From the NCBI RefSeq assembly GCF_002303885.1, contig NZ_MRCM01000011.1, positions 62,001 to 126,000 on the forward strand: 64,000 nucleotides of DNA. Direction: 5' to 3'. Of the stretch, positions 42,676 to 52,892 are shown piece after piece; within the stretch, counting starts at the first letter, position 1; each line of letters begins with the position of its first letter. Under the pieces are notes generated by a model. That model ran no database searches and was not told the origin of the DNA. It saw nothing but the letters and a program-made list of their open reading frames with translations. The position numbers were made by a program, and so were the translations under genes. This DNA comes from Flavobacterium sp. ACN2. Lineage in GTDB: Bacteria > Bacteroidota > Bacteroidia > Flavobacteriales > Flavobacteriaceae.

Positions 42676-45600
42676 GGTCTGTAGTATTTGATTCTACATT
42701 GTTTTCTCCTGTTGTGATTGTTTCTTCTTTCTTGTGTCCAATTTTTTCAATCATAACAAATAGACCTGGTACAATTAATACACCCAAAACGGTGGCGATC
42801 AACATGCCGCTAAACACGGCCATTCCCATTACAATACGAGCTTGTGAACCCGCACCTGTAGCGGTCAGTAACGGAACTACTCCAAGGATGAAAGCAAAAG
42901 CAGTCATCAGGATCGGTCGAAAACGAAGTCTCGCGGCATACATTGCCGATTCGTAAAGCGGTTTCCCTTTCTCATATTCTTCTTTCGCAAATTCAACGAT
43001 AAGAATGGCATTTTTTGCCACTAATCCGATAAGTAAAACGAGTCCGATTTGAGCAAAAACGTTATTGACGTAAGCATCACTTCCAAATCTTGCCAAAAGC
43101 AGTCCTAAAAATGCTCCAAATACGGCGAAAGGAGCTCCAAGGAGTACACTAAATGGCAGTTTCCAGCTTTCGTATTGTGCGGCTAGGATTAAGAATACAA
43201 AAACTAATGCCATAATAAATACGGAAGATCCTCCAGGCGAATGTTTTTCCTGATAAGACAAGTTGATGTAATCGTAACTCATATCTGCTGGCAAGGTCTG
43301 TTTGGCCACTTCTTCTAATGCAGTTAAAGCTTGTGCACTACTGTAACCATCATTTGGGCTACCTCCAATTTCAGCAGATCGGAATAAATTTAAACGATTC
43401 GTAAAATCAGGTCCAGATACTTTGGTTGCTGTAACCAATGTGGAGACTGGGAGCATGTCGCCTTTATTGTTCTTCACATAAATCATGTTTAGATCTTCTG
43501 GTTTGACACGATTGACAGCTTCTCCTTGCACATAAACTTTATATTGACGTCCAAAACGGTTAAAGTCATTTACATAACTTCCTCCTAAAAATGCCCCAAG
43601 TGCTTCGGTGACTTTAGAAACGGGTATTCCTAATTTCATCGCTTTGTCATTGTCGATATCCAGTTTAATTTGTGGAGTACCCGCATTAAAAGTGGTGTAA
43701 ATTCGTTTTATTTCAGGACGTTGTTGTGCTGCGGCAATAAAATTTTGTGTCTGTTCTGCTAAATATTGAGGCGTATTTCCTCCTCGGTCTTGTAACATTA
43801 AACTAAATCCTGCAGAGGCGCCAAGACCTTGAATTGCGGGTGGGCCAAATGAAAAACAAGTCGCAGTTGTAATTTGAGTGGCCAGTTTTTTATTGAATCT
43901 GTCTACAAACTGTTTAGCCGTTTCAGCTCTGTCTTCCCAAGGTTTTAGGGAAATAAAAATGAAAGCGTTGTTGGGCTGATAAGAGTTGGTAAGCATACTA
44001 AATCCGTTTATCGTAGTATAAGATAAAATAGATTTTTCTTCTTTAAGGAAACTATCAACTTTTTTCGATATTTCATCGGTGCGCTGTAAAGATGATGCAG
44101 GAGGTAAAGCAATATTTACCAAAACATAACCTTGATCTTCTTCTGGAATAAATCCTAACGGAATCTTTTTGCCTAAAAGGACAATTGAAACCAGTATGAC
44201 AGCTAGCAAAACAACAATACGAATTGCTTTTTTGGCAAAAAATGTTGCTCCACCAATATATTTTCCTGTAACATTTTCGAAAACCCTATTAAACCAAGAA
44301 AAGAATTTAGCTAGCCATCCTTTTTGCTGATCTACTGGTTTTGTTGGTTTTAAAAGCATGGCACAAAGTGCGGGACTTAAAGACAAAGCACTAAATGCCG
44401 AAAAGGCGACCGAGACGGCAATGGTTATGGCAAACTGTTGATAAAAACGTCCCGTAATTCCGGGTGTCATAGCAACGGGGATAAATACGGCGCAGAGGAT
44501 TAATGCAATTGCAATTACAGGTCCAGAAACGTCTTTCATGGCCTGAATAGTTGCTTCCCGCGGATTTTTCCCATGTTCGATATGATGTATTACGGCTTCT
44601 ACAACCACAATAGCATCATCGACCACGATACCAATCGCTAATACTAATCCTAAAAGCGAAAGTGTATTGATCGAAAAACCTAACATTGGAAAAACGGCAA
44701 TAGTACCAATTAAAGAAACAGGAACGGTAATTAACGGAATTAAAGTGGCACGCCAGTTTTGAAGGAATATAAAAACCACCAAAATAACTAGTATAATAGC
44801 TTCAAAAAGAGTGTGCACAATATCATCAACTCCTGCAGTAATAGCCAATGTTGTATCTAAAGATTCTTGATAAACAATGTCTTGCGGAAATCTTTCAGAC
44901 AATTGTTTCATGGTTGTTTTTGCCATTTCTGCCACATCAAGAGCATTACTTCCGGGCATTTGATATAAGGCAATAACCGCACTTGGAGAACTGTTTCTTC
45001 TGGCTGTTGAGCTGTAGTTTTCGGTTCCTAATTCAATTCGGGCAATATCGGCCAATAAAACCTGAGCTCCATCTTCTTTGCTTCGAACTACGATATTTCC
45101 AAATTCTTGTTCGGTTACCAATCGGTCTTGGAGTGTTACACCATATGTAAATTCGGTATTTGGAGGTGCGGGTTCAGCTCCAAATTTTCCTCCTGGGCTA
45201 ATCATGTTTTGTGCATTCAGAGCATTTTTAACATCTTCAACCGTTACGCCGAGTTTATTCATTATATCTGCCTTTAGCCAAATACGCATAGAATAATCAC
45301 TTCCTCCAAAAAGAGCAACCTCTCCAACTCCTTTTATACGAGCAAGCTGGTCAACAACATTGATACTGGCGTAGTTATTTAAAAACTTGGCATCATATTT
45401 TGGATTATTGGATGTAATGGTAAATAACATCATAGGGAATGAAAGGGACTTTTTTACCACCACACCCTGCTGTTTTACGCTTGAAGGCATAAACGGAGCA
45501 GACTGGTTTTGTCTGTTTTGCGTTAGCATATTGGCATTGTCCAAATTTGTACCTACGTCAAAAGTTACCTCAATGGTACAAGCACCATCAGAAGTATTAA

Positions 45601-45841
45601 CTGATTTCATGTACAACATGTTTTCAACACCATTCACTTTTTGCTCGATAGGAGTAGCAACTGCCTGTTCTACATTGAGCGCATTTGCTCCTGTAAAAGA
45701 AGTAGTGATTTTTACAACTGGCGGATTGATATCCGGATATTGCGAAATAGGTGTTTTTTGCAGTGCCAGTAATCCAAGTATCACAATAATAATACTAATT
45801 ACAATGGCAACAATTGGTCTTCGGACGAAAAATTCTCCCAT
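42668..45841 (-). CDS. RND efflux permease, HAE1/AcrB family
   Basis: This 1057-residue inner-membrane proton-drug antiporter has the N-terminal motif FFVRRPIVAIVISIIIVILG. Twelve helices form two repeats around two large periplasmic loops. The TM4 proton-relay aspartates are present in GIVVDDAIVVVEAV. Conserved GFIPEEDQGYV and MTAFAFILGVVPL are seen. The length matches AcrB/MexB rather than the metal-type CusA. It should expel amphiphilic toxins or drugs with the adaptor upstream and the outer-membrane channel downstream. Confidence 0.96.
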   Translation of the reverse strand: MGEFFVRRPIVAIVISIIIVILGLLALQKTPISQYPDINPPVVKITTSFTGANALNVEQAVATPIEQKVNGVENMLYMKSVNTSDGACTIEVTFDVGTNLDNANMLTQNRQNQSAPFMPSSVKQQGVVVKKSLSFPMMLFTITSNNPKYDAKFLNNYASINVVDQLARIKGVGEVALFGGSDYSMRIWLKADIMNKLGVTVEDVKNALNAQNMISPGGKFGAEPAPPNTEFTYGVTLQDRLVTEQEFGNIVVRSKEDGAQVLLADIARIELGTENYSSTARRNSSPSAVIALYQMPGSNALDVAEMAKTTMKQLSERFPQDIVYQESLDTTLAITAGVDDIVHTLFEAIILVILVVFIFLQNWRATLIPLITVPVSLIGTIAVFPMLGFSINTLSLLGLVLAIGIVVDDAIVVVEAVIHHIEHGKNPREATIQAMKDVSGPVIAIALILCAVFIPVAMTPGITGRFYQQFAITIAVSVAFSAFSALSLSPALCAMLLKPTKPVDQQKGWLAKFFSWFNRVFENVTGKYIGGATFFAKKAIRIVVLLAVILVSIVLLGKKIPLGFIPEEDQGYVLVNIALPPASSLQRTDEISKKVDSFLKEEKSILSYTTINGFSMLTNSYQPNNAFIFISLKPWEDRAETAKQFVDRFNKKLATQITTATCFSFGPPAIQGLGASAGFSLMLQDRGGNTPQYLAEQTQNFIAAAQQRPEIKRIYTTFNAGTPQIKLDIDNDKAMKLGIPVSKVTEALGAFLGGSYVNDFNRFGRQYKVYVQGEAVNRVKPEDLNMIYVKNNKGDMLPVSTLVTATKVSGPDFTNRLNLFRSAEIGGSPNDGYSSAQALTALEEVAKQTLPADMSYDYINLSYQEKHSPGGSSVFIMALVFVFLILAAQYESWKLPFSVLLGAPFAVFGAFLGLLLARFGSDAYVNNVFAQIGLVLLIGLVAKNAILIVEFAKEEYEKGKPLYESAMYAARLRFRPILMTAFAFILGVVPLLTATGAGSQARIVMGMAVFSGMLIATVLGVLIVPGLFVMIEKIGHKKEETITTGENNVESNTTDHE

Positions 45842-45859
45842 AATAGTATGTGATTTAGA

Positions 45860-47005
45860 TTACTTTGTAGCTACAGTTTCTGGATCGCCCAATTGCCATT
45901 GAACAATTTTAGGAGTAATAACACTTCCGTTTTTCAACAAAGAAGTACCTCCCATGGCTATCTTATCACCTGGTTTTAATCCTTCTTCAATAATATAACC
46001 GTTTTTAACAGAAGGACCTGGTTTTACAATCTGCATTTGAACTTTATTATCATTGCCCACTACATAAACCTGATAGATTCCTTGAACTTCGATAACAGCT
46101 CGTTGCGGAATTACAATGGCTTCTTTGCGAATATCGGTAAGCAAAGAGACTTTTACATATTGACCCGGACGAAGTAATTTATCAGGATTAGGAAATGCTG
46201 CTTCAAATGTGATAGCTCCCGTAGAAGGGTCGATTTGTCTGTCGGCAAAACTTACTTTTCCTTTTTCTGGATAGGCAGAACCGTCAGATAATTTTATAGT
46301 GACAATCGCGCCAGAGCCTTTTAAGGCAGAATTTGGTTTGCTAAATTCTCTAAAAAGGCGCAGAAATTCCTGTTCGCTTATAGTAAAGCGTACTCTTACG
46401 TCGCCAAGATCAGAAATGGTGTTTAAAATAGACATAGCACCAGGTCTTACATAATCACCAACGCGGACTTTAGAAATACCGATTAATCCTGAAATTGGGG
46501 CTAAAATTTGGCAATAACCCAATTCGATTTTAGCATTTTGTACAGAAGCATCGGAAGCTTTTATTTGAGCTAATGAAGCAGAATATGCCGATTTTGCCGA
46601 AACTAATTCTCGCTGGCTCACTGCATTCATTTTGGCCAGAGGAGTAATCATATCCAAATCTGATTTGGTTTTAGCTAATCCTGCCTGCGACTCTGCCGCA
46701 ATTCCTTGTGCTTCGTTAAGTTTTGCTTTATATGGCAAAGGATCAATTGTATAAAGGACTTGTCCTTTCTTAACAAAACTTCCTTCTTTGAAATTCATAC
46801 TTTCAATAATACCATCAACTCGTGGGTTAATTTGTATATCCGATTGACCAAAAGTCTGCCCCGTATATTCAGATTCTAAATTTACATCTTGCTGTAAAAC
46901 TGTTGTAACTGAAATTTCTAACGGTTTGGGGCTTGGTGGTGTTTCTTTTTTGCAAGAAAACATCAAAAGACTTAGTAAGATTGCTGAGGAGTAGATTTTG
47001 TTCAT
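45860..47005 (-). CDS. efflux periplasmic adaptor (membrane fusion protein)
   Basis: This 381-residue lipoprotein (lipobox LMFSC, Cys18) links permease and channel. The lipoyl-like halves (YTGQTFGQSDIQINPRVDGI and ILAPISGLIGISKVRVGDYV) flank an alpha-helical hairpin, and the C-terminal part is the beta-barrel/membrane-proximal domain. It is the first gene of the pump operon and 18 bases upstream of the permease. No local regulator is divergent from it. Confidence 0.95.
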   Translation of the reverse strand: MNKIYSSAILLSLLMFSCKKETPPSPKPLEISVTTVLQQDVNLESEYTGQTFGQSDIQINPRVDGIIESMNFKEGSFVKKGQVLYTIDPLPYKAKLNEAQGIAAESQAGLAKTKSDLDMITPLAKMNAVSQRELVSAKSAYSASLAQIKASDASVQNAKIELGYCQILAPISGLIGISKVRVGDYVRPGAMSILNTISDLGDVRVRFTISEQEFLRLFREFSKPNSALKGSGAIVTIKLSDGSAYPEKGKVSFADRQIDPSTGAITFEAAFPNPDKLLRPGQYVKVSLLTDIRKEAIVIPQRAVIEVQGIYQVYVVGNDNKVQMQIVKPGPSVKNGYIIEEGLKPGDKIAMGGTSLLKNGSVITPKIVQWQLGDPETVATK

Positions 47006-47264
47006 TGTTAAATTCTTTTAGATAAAATTCATTAAATACAACTAATTAAAAACCAGTAAAGTGCATTAGCTAAGTTAGCGTTTTTTTGGTTAGGTGGTTA
47101 AATATTGTGCGAATTTTGTTAATTTTAGTTAAAATTCCATCTATCTGTTTATCAGTTAATAATGCAAAGTCGGATGAAAGGCCATTTATTGCCGATAAAC
47201 TGCATTTTTGTAAGAATAGATTATTCAATGAACAAGAAATAATAATTCAAAAACTTTTGTAATC

Positions 47265-48221
47265 ATGTCAAAAAATAACAAGAAAAAACATCAAAAAGAA
47301 GATGATGATGATTTGAAAAAATTAAATAAAAAGGAATTATTACATCGGGCAAAAAAATTTTCTGAGCAATATTGTGTTGGAGATGATAAGAACTTCACAT
47401 TAGAGGACAAACCAACTTCTTACTCTATGGAAGGAGATAAAACACAGGTTAGAAAAATATTAAAAATGGGAGTCAAAGCACTAGCTGCCATGCAGGATAT
47501 TTTGTACGCACAAGATAAATGGTCGGTTCTTATTATTTTTCAAGCCATGGATGCAGCCGGAAAAGATGGCGCGATCAAACATGTCATGTCGGGTATAAAT
47601 CCGCAAGGCTGTCAGGTTTCTTCTTTTAAAGGACCAAGTTCAGAAGAATTAGACCATGATTATTTATGGCGCTGCCAGAAACATCTTCCAGAAAGAGGCC
47701 GAATAGGAATTTTTAATCGCTCTTATTATGAAGAAGTATTAGTAGTTCGTGTTCATGAACAGATATTGAGAAGTCAAAAGATTCCTGAAAAATTGATTAC
47801 TAAAGACATCTGGGAAGATCGTTTTGAAGATATTCGAAACTTTGAAAAATACCTTAATAGAAACGGAACGGTTGTTATTAAATTTTTTCTAAACCTTTCT
47901 AAAGAAGAACAAAAGAAAAGATTTATTGAAAGGGTTGACAATCCTGATAAAAATTGGAAATTTAGTGCAGCCGATGCCAAAGAAAGAGGCTATTGGAATG
48001 ATTATATGCATGCGTATGAGGAATTAATTAAAAATACATCTACCAAAAAATCACCTTGGTACGTAATTCCTGCTGATGATAAATCGTATGCTCGAATTGC
48101 AATTGCTTCTGCAATAATTCATGCGTTAGACGAAATGGATTTGGAATATCCTAAAGTAAGTGCAGAAAAAATTGCTGAACTTAATGAGGTTAAAAAAGCA
48201 TTGCTAGAAGAGAAAGAATAA
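47265..48221 (+). CDS. ppk2: polyphosphate kinase 2 family protein
   Basis: This 318-residue cytoplasmic P-loop enzyme transfers phosphate between polyphosphate and nucleotides. Seen are the Walker A motif in FQAMDAAGKDGAIKHVMSGI, the Walker B region GIFNRSYYEEVLVVRVHEQI, and lid-type arginines in KRFIERVDNPDKNWKFS. Size and motifs fit the short PPK2 group, which can rephosphorylate AMP or ADP; the exact class needs phylogeny. A lysine-rich N-terminus is present. A SulP transporter gene follows 10 bases downstream. Confidence 0.92.
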   Translation: MSKNNKKKHQKEDDDDLKKLNKKELLHRAKKFSEQYCVGDDKNFTLEDKPTSYSMEGDKTQVRKILKMGVKALAAMQDILYAQDKWSVLIIFQAMDAAGKDGAIKHVMSGINPQGCQVSSFKGPSSEELDHDYLWRCQKHLPERGRIGIFNRSYYEEVLVVRVHEQILRSQKIPEKLITKDIWEDRFEDIRNFEKYLNRNGTVVIKFFLNLSKEEQKKRFIERVDNPDKNWKFSAADAKERGYWNDYMHAYEELIKNTSTKKSPWYVIPADDKSYARIAIASAIIHALDEMDLEYPKVSAEKIAELNEVKKALLEEKE

Positions 48222-48231
48222 GCTTTTGAAT

Positions 48232-49908
48232 ATGATTTCTAAACTTTTGCCCGCTGAAGACTGGATTAAAAATTATAAAAAGCAGGATCTCAAAAGAGAT
48301 TTTATGGCAGGCGTAACTCTTGCTGCTTACGGAATTCCTGTATCTCTTGCCTATGCCACTCTTGCGGGATTGCCTCCTCAATATGGAGTTTATGGTTATC
48401 TCATTGGTGGAATATTTTATGCTTTGTTTGGAACCAGCCGACAGCTTGCCATAGGTCCAACATCTGCAATTTCTTTATTAGTAGGCACAACTATTGCAAG
48501 TATGGCAAATGGGAATGTAGAACGTTGGGCTGAGATTGCTTCTCTTACTGCATTAGTATTCTCCGGAATGGCGATTGTTGCCTATCTGTTGAGGTTAAGC
48601 GGAATTATTAATTTTATTAGCGAAACGGTTTTGGTTGGTTTCAAAGCAGGTGCGGCTATCACTATTGGTTTAACGCAACTGCCCAAATTGTTTGGAGTTA
48701 AAGGAGGAGGAGATAATTTTTTAGAACGAATTGTCACTCTATTTCATCAAATTCCTGATATGAATACTACTGTTTTTATTTTTGGAATAATCGCTATTTC
48801 AATATTAATCATAGGAGAAAAAATAGCGCCACAGTTTCCTGTTGCAATATTGATTGTCATTTTATCTATCATCCTTATTTCGGTTACCTCACTAAAATAT
48901 GCCGAGTTTAATACGGTTGGAATTATTCCGACTGGGCTTCCTGAGTTTCATCTGCCTTCGCTCCGAATTCGAGATGTTGAAGGAGTTTTGCCGCTCGCGA
49001 TGGCTTGTTTCTTATTGTCTTACATAGAAAGTGTTTCTGCTGGCCGGACATTGGCACAAAAAAACGGGTATGTTATAGATCCGCGTCAGGAACTTCTGGC
49101 ACTTGGAGTCGCTAATGCAGCTGTTTCATTGGGACACGGTTATCCTGTTGCAGGAGGTTTGTCACAATCAGCTGTAAACGATGCTGCAGGCGCCAAAACA
49201 CCGTTGTCGCTTTTATTTGCTTCAGGTGCAATTGCCTGCTGTCTCTTGTTTTTAACAGGATATCTTCAGAATCTTCCAACCGTAATTCTGGCTGCTATCG
49301 TTTTAGTTGCCATTAGAGGACTTTTTGATTGGAAAGAAATGAAACATCTCTATAAAATAAACAAACAAGAATTTGCTGTAGTTATGGTTGCACTTGCGGG
49401 AGTGCTTATTTGGGGAATTCTTGCAGGAGTTTTACTGGCTACAATCGTGACCTTGCTGTTATTACTCAAAGCTGCATCAAAACCGCACGTAGCTTTTTTG
49501 GGCAGAATTCCAGGAACAAGAATTTACACCGATTTAAAGAGACATCCTGATAATGAGATAATAGAAAACATATTGATTGTTAGAGTTGAATCTTCCATAT
49601 TTTATTTCAATGCAGAATATATAAAAGAACGAATCTTGGAAAAAATCTACAGCGAACAGGATTCTTTAAAAATAGTAATACTAGATCTCAATTCGTCTCC
49701 ACGTATTGATATTGCTGGCGCACGTTTCTTAAAGAATTTATTTGTCGATTTACAAAAAAAGAATATTACCCTAAAAATTGCCGAAGCCCGCTCTGACGTT
49801 CGCGACAGTCTTCGGGCAGAAAATCTCGAAATTCTGTTTGGGCACATTAGCCGTTCTGTATCTGTAGATGATTTAGTGCAGCATGCTATACAGGATAATA
49901 GAAAATAA
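48232..49908 (+). CDS. SulP family anion transporter with STAS domain
   Basis: This 558-residue inner-membrane transporter belongs to the SLC26/SulP family. The N-terminal signature AYGIPVSLAYATLAGLPPQY and the TM region GTSRQLAIGPTSAISLLVGT are diagnostic. A cytoplasmic STAS domain at the C-terminus (about 430-550) includes IVILDLNSSPRIDIAGARFL. Substrates can be sulfate, bicarbonate or other anions; which one is not evident. I chose the ATG at 48232 over a TTG two codons earlier. It is close behind ppk2 and probably shares its promoter. Confidence 0.92.
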   Translation: MISKLLPAEDWIKNYKKQDLKRDFMAGVTLAAYGIPVSLAYATLAGLPPQYGVYGYLIGGIFYALFGTSRQLAIGPTSAISLLVGTTIASMANGNVERWAEIASLTALVFSGMAIVAYLLRLSGIINFISETVLVGFKAGAAITIGLTQLPKLFGVKGGGDNFLERIVTLFHQIPDMNTTVFIFGIIAISILIIGEKIAPQFPVAILIVILSIILISVTSLKYAEFNTVGIIPTGLPEFHLPSLRIRDVEGVLPLAMACFLLSYIESVSAGRTLAQKNGYVIDPRQELLALGVANAAVSLGHGYPVAGGLSQSAVNDAAGAKTPLSLLFASGAIACCLLFLTGYLQNLPTVILAAIVLVAIRGLFDWKEMKHLYKINKQEFAVVMVALAGVLIWGILAGVLLATIVTLLLLLKAASKPHVAFLGRIPGTRIYTDLKRHPDNEIIENILIVRVESSIFYFNAEYIKERILEKIYSEQDSLKIVILDLNSSPRIDIAGARFLKNLFVDLQKKNITLKIAEARSDVRDSLRAENLEILFGHISRSVSVDDLVQHAIQDNRK

Positions 49909-50067
49909 AAAGAAAGATTGTTGGGAGCAGAATTCTGTTTTTGATGTTAAAAAAATCAGATAATTAGGGCAAGATCATTTTTAATCTCAAAATAAACCCT
50001 AAATTTGCCGCAGATTTAGAGAAAAATCTAAAAATACATATATTCTTAACTTAAAACTGTTTATAGC

Positions 50068-51426
50068 ATGCAACTGTATAACACTTTGAGCGCAGAAGAA
50101 AGAGCCATCATGATCGATGATGCAGGTAAACAACGACTAACGTTGTCTTTCTATGCGTATGCCAAAATTCAAGATCCACAAAAATTTCGTAATGACTTAT
50201 TCGTAGCCTGGAATGCCCTAGATGCATTAGGTCGAATTTATGTTGCCAGTGAAGGAATAAATGCTCAGATGAGTATTCCTGCCGAAAATTTGGAAGCTTT
50301 TAGAACCACTCTTGAAGTTTATGATTTCATGAAAGGCATTCGTTTGAATGAAGCTGTAGAGCATGATGACCATTCGTTTTTGAAATTAACAATCAAAGTG
50401 CGTCACAAAATCGTTGCAGACGGCTTAAACGACGACACTTTTGATGTTACCAATATAGGCGTTCACTTGAAAGCCAAAGAATTCAATGAGATTTTAGATG
50501 ATCCGAATACGATTGTGGTTGATTTTAGAAATCATTACGAAAGTGAAGTAGGGCATTTTAAAAACGCCATCACACCAGATGTTGAAACTTTTAGAGAGAG
50601 TTTGCCAATTATCAACGATCAGCTTAAAGATCACAAAGACGATAAAAATCTGGTAATGTACTGTACGGGAGGTATTCGTTGTGAAAAAGCAAGTGCTTAC
50701 TTTAAACACCAAGGTTTCAAAAACGTTTATCAATTAGAAGGCGGAATTATTAATTACGCTAAACAGTTGAAAGAAGAAGGTCTAGAGAGCAAGTTCATTG
50801 GTAAAAACTTCGTATTTGATAATCGTCTAGGCGAAAGAATTACTGATGATATCATTTCACAATGCCATCAATGCGGAAAACCTTGCGATAACCACACGAA
50901 TTGCGAAAATGATGGTTGTCATTTATTGTTTATTCAATGTGATGATTGTAAAGCAGCAATGGAAAACTGCTGTTCAACAGAATGCTTGGATATCATACAT
51001 ATGCCTTTGGTTGACCAAGTTCGTTTAAGAACAGGTAAACAAGTTGGAAACAAAGTATTTCGAAAAGGTAAATCTGAAAATCTGAAATTCAAACATTCAG
51101 GCGAATTGCCAGAAACTGCTTTGGCTACAGCGCAAAAGCCAGCTGATATCCGTCAGAAAGTAAAAGTAAAAAAAGTACTTCTTGGAAAAGCAGAACATTA
51201 TTATGTAAAAGCACAAGTTGGACAATTTACAGTAGAAAATCACGAATTAAACATTGGTGATAAAATCCTTATTTCTGGTCCAACTACAGGAGATCAGGAA
51301 TTGGTTTTGAATAGGATCATTGTTAATGGTGCAGAAACTCAATCTGCTAAAGTTGGTGATAAGGTTACTTTTGAGGTTCCTTTCCGTATACGTTTGTCGG
51401 ATAAATTGTATAAAATTTTAAATTAG
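50068..51426 (+). CDS. trhO: tRNA uridine-34 hydroxylase TrhO with extra C-terminal domain
   Basis: This 452-residue enzyme catalyses oxygen-dependent 5-hydroxylation of the wobble uridine in tRNAs. It has the acylphosphatase-like N-terminal domain and a rhodanese domain with catalytic Cys199 in CTGGIRCEKAS. A Cys-rich segment follows (CHQCGKPC, CEN, CDDC, about 270-315). Standard TrhO is about 320-350 residues. Here a further domain of about 85 residues (VGQFTVENHELNIGDKILIS to PFRIRLSDKLYKIL) closely matches the C-terminus of the next gene, trhP. The fusion is unusual. Confidence 0.93.
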   Translation: MQLYNTLSAEERAIMIDDAGKQRLTLSFYAYAKIQDPQKFRNDLFVAWNALDALGRIYVASEGINAQMSIPAENLEAFRTTLEVYDFMKGIRLNEAVEHDDHSFLKLTIKVRHKIVADGLNDDTFDVTNIGVHLKAKEFNEILDDPNTIVVDFRNHYESEVGHFKNAITPDVETFRESLPIINDQLKDHKDDKNLVMYCTGGIRCEKASAYFKHQGFKNVYQLEGGIINYAKQLKEEGLESKFIGKNFVFDNRLGERITDDIISQCHQCGKPCDNHTNCENDGCHLLFIQCDDCKAAMENCCSTECLDIIHMPLVDQVRLRTGKQVGNKVFRKGKSENLKFKHSGELPETALATAQKPADIRQKVKVKKVLLGKAEHYYVKAQVGQFTVENHELNIGDKILISGPTTGDQELVLNRIIVNGAETQSAKVGDKVTFEVPFRIRLSDKLYKILN

Positions 51427-51519
51427 CGATTTTTAAAATCCTAATTTAAAATGTCGTAGCCGTATTTTTACCAAATTATAGATTCGTGCCATTTGGGCAA
51501 CCAAAAATCAATATTAAAT

Positions 51520-51547
51520 ATAGCCCACGGTTTCAATCGTGGGTTAT
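51520..51547. repeat. CCCACG/CGTGGG palindrome between trhO and trhP
   Basis: ATAGCCCACG-8-CGTGGGTTAT is an inverted repeat in the 200-base spacer. Loop bases TTTCAAT and the GC-rich stem resemble other REP-type elements here, and it could also end the trhO transcript. Confidence 0.6.
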
Positions 51548-51650
51548 ATTCATCTGTTACGAATAATTTTTAAAACATAGACTATGATATAAATCATAGG
51601 AATCTAATCTATACCCACATTATTTTTGTCATTTGAATAATAAATCAAAA

Positions 51651-52892
51651 ATGACGATTAACAATACAATTGAACTCATGGCTCCCGCTGGGAACTTTGA
51701 GTCGCTTCAGGCTGCTTTAGACAATGGATGTGATTCTGTATATTTTGGTGTTGAACAACTCAACATGCGTGCAAGATCGACCGTTAATTTTACTATTGAA
51801 GATTTAAAAGAAATAGCTAATCGATGTGAAGAAAAAAATGTTCGAAGCTATCTTACTTTAAATACCATTATTTACGATCACGATCTATCTGTCGTAAAAA
51901 CATTATTGACAAAAGCTAAAGATGCTAATATTACTGCTGTAATTGCATCAGACCAAGCTGTAATTGCAATGGCAAGATCGATTGGAATGGAAGTTCATAT
52001 TTCGACCCAATTGAATGTAACGAACATCGAAACCATTAGATTCTATAGTTTATTTGCAGATACGATGGTTTTAAGTCGTGAATTGAGTTTACGTCAAGTA
52101 AAGAAAATCACAGAACAAATAGAAAAGGATCAGATCAAAGGGCCAAACGGAAATTTAGTAGAAATCGAAATTTTTGGTCACGGAGCTTTGTGTATGGCAG
52201 TTTCAGGAAAATGTTATTTGAGTTTACATTCACATAATTCCTCTGCCAATCGTGGTGCCTGCAAACAAAATTGCCGAAAAAAATATACAGTTATCGATCA
52301 AGAAACGGGTTTCGAAATCGAATTGGATAACGAATACATGATGTCGCCAAAAGATTTATGTACTTTGGATTTCTTAGATCAAGTAATTGATTCTGGAATT
52401 CAGGTTTTAAAAATCGAAGGTCGAGGTCGTGCGCCAGAATATGTGGCAACGGTCATTAAAACCTATCGTGAAGCTATCGATGCATATTACGAAGGCACTT
52501 TCTCAAAAGAGAAAACGGTAGTTTGGATGGAAGCTTTGAATACCGTTTACAATCGCGGTTTTTGGTCAGGATATTATTTGGGACAAGAATTAGGAGAATG
52601 GAGCGATACTCCTGGATCTGCGGCAACTCAAAAGAAAGTTTATGTTGGAAAAGGAACACATTATTTCCCAAAAGCCGAAGTTGGACAATTCAAAATTGAA
52701 GCTTACGATATTAAAGTCGGAGATAAAATTTTGGTAACAGGACCAAGTACAGGAGCTCAGGAAATGATTATCGATGAAATGTTTGTGAACGATCTTACAG
52801 CAGAAAAAGCAACAAAAGGAGACGATTGCACTTTCAAGCTTCCGTTTAGAATCAGAATGTCGGACAAGCTATATAAAATCGTTGAGGCATAA
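51651..52892 (+). CDS. trhP: U32 family tRNA hydroxylation protein TrhP
   Basis: This 413-residue protein of the former peptidase U32 family is needed for prephenate-dependent hydroxylation of tRNA U34. The signature LMAPAGNFESLQAALDNGCD and the Fe-S cysteine region ALCMAVSGKCYLS plus GACKQNCRKKY are present. DLCTLDFLDQVIDSGIQVLK and KIEGRGR are also typical. The C-terminal domain (about 330-413) closely resembles that of TrhO next door. The start is the ATG at 51651; an in-frame TTG 18 bases earlier is less likely. The ferredoxin gene overlaps its stop by one base. Confidence 0.93.
   Translation: MTINNTIELMAPAGNFESLQAALDNGCDSVYFGVEQLNMRARSTVNFTIEDLKEIANRCEEKNVRSYLTLNTIIYDHDLSVVKTLLTKAKDANITAVIASDQAVIAMARSIGMEVHISTQLNVTNIETIRFYSLFADTMVLSRELSLRQVKKITEQIEKDQIKGPNGNLVEIEIFGHGALCMAVSGKCYLSLHSHNSSANRGACKQNCRKKYTVIDQETGFEIELDNEYMMSPKDLCTLDFLDQVIDSGIQVLKIEGRGRAPEYVATVIKTYREAIDAYYEGTFSKEKTVVWMEALNTVYNRGFWSGYYLGQELGEWSDTPGSAATQKKVYVGKGTHYFPKAEVGQFKIEAYDIKVGDKILVTGPSTGAQEMIIDEMFVNDLTAEKATKGDDCTFKLPFRIRMSDKLYKIVEA

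Noticed and set aside
45387..45902. 171-codon rightward open frame opposite the RND permease and adaptor genes
   Set aside because: It is antisense to two well-supported genes, has no recognisable motif, and has the composition of a reverse-strand shadow.
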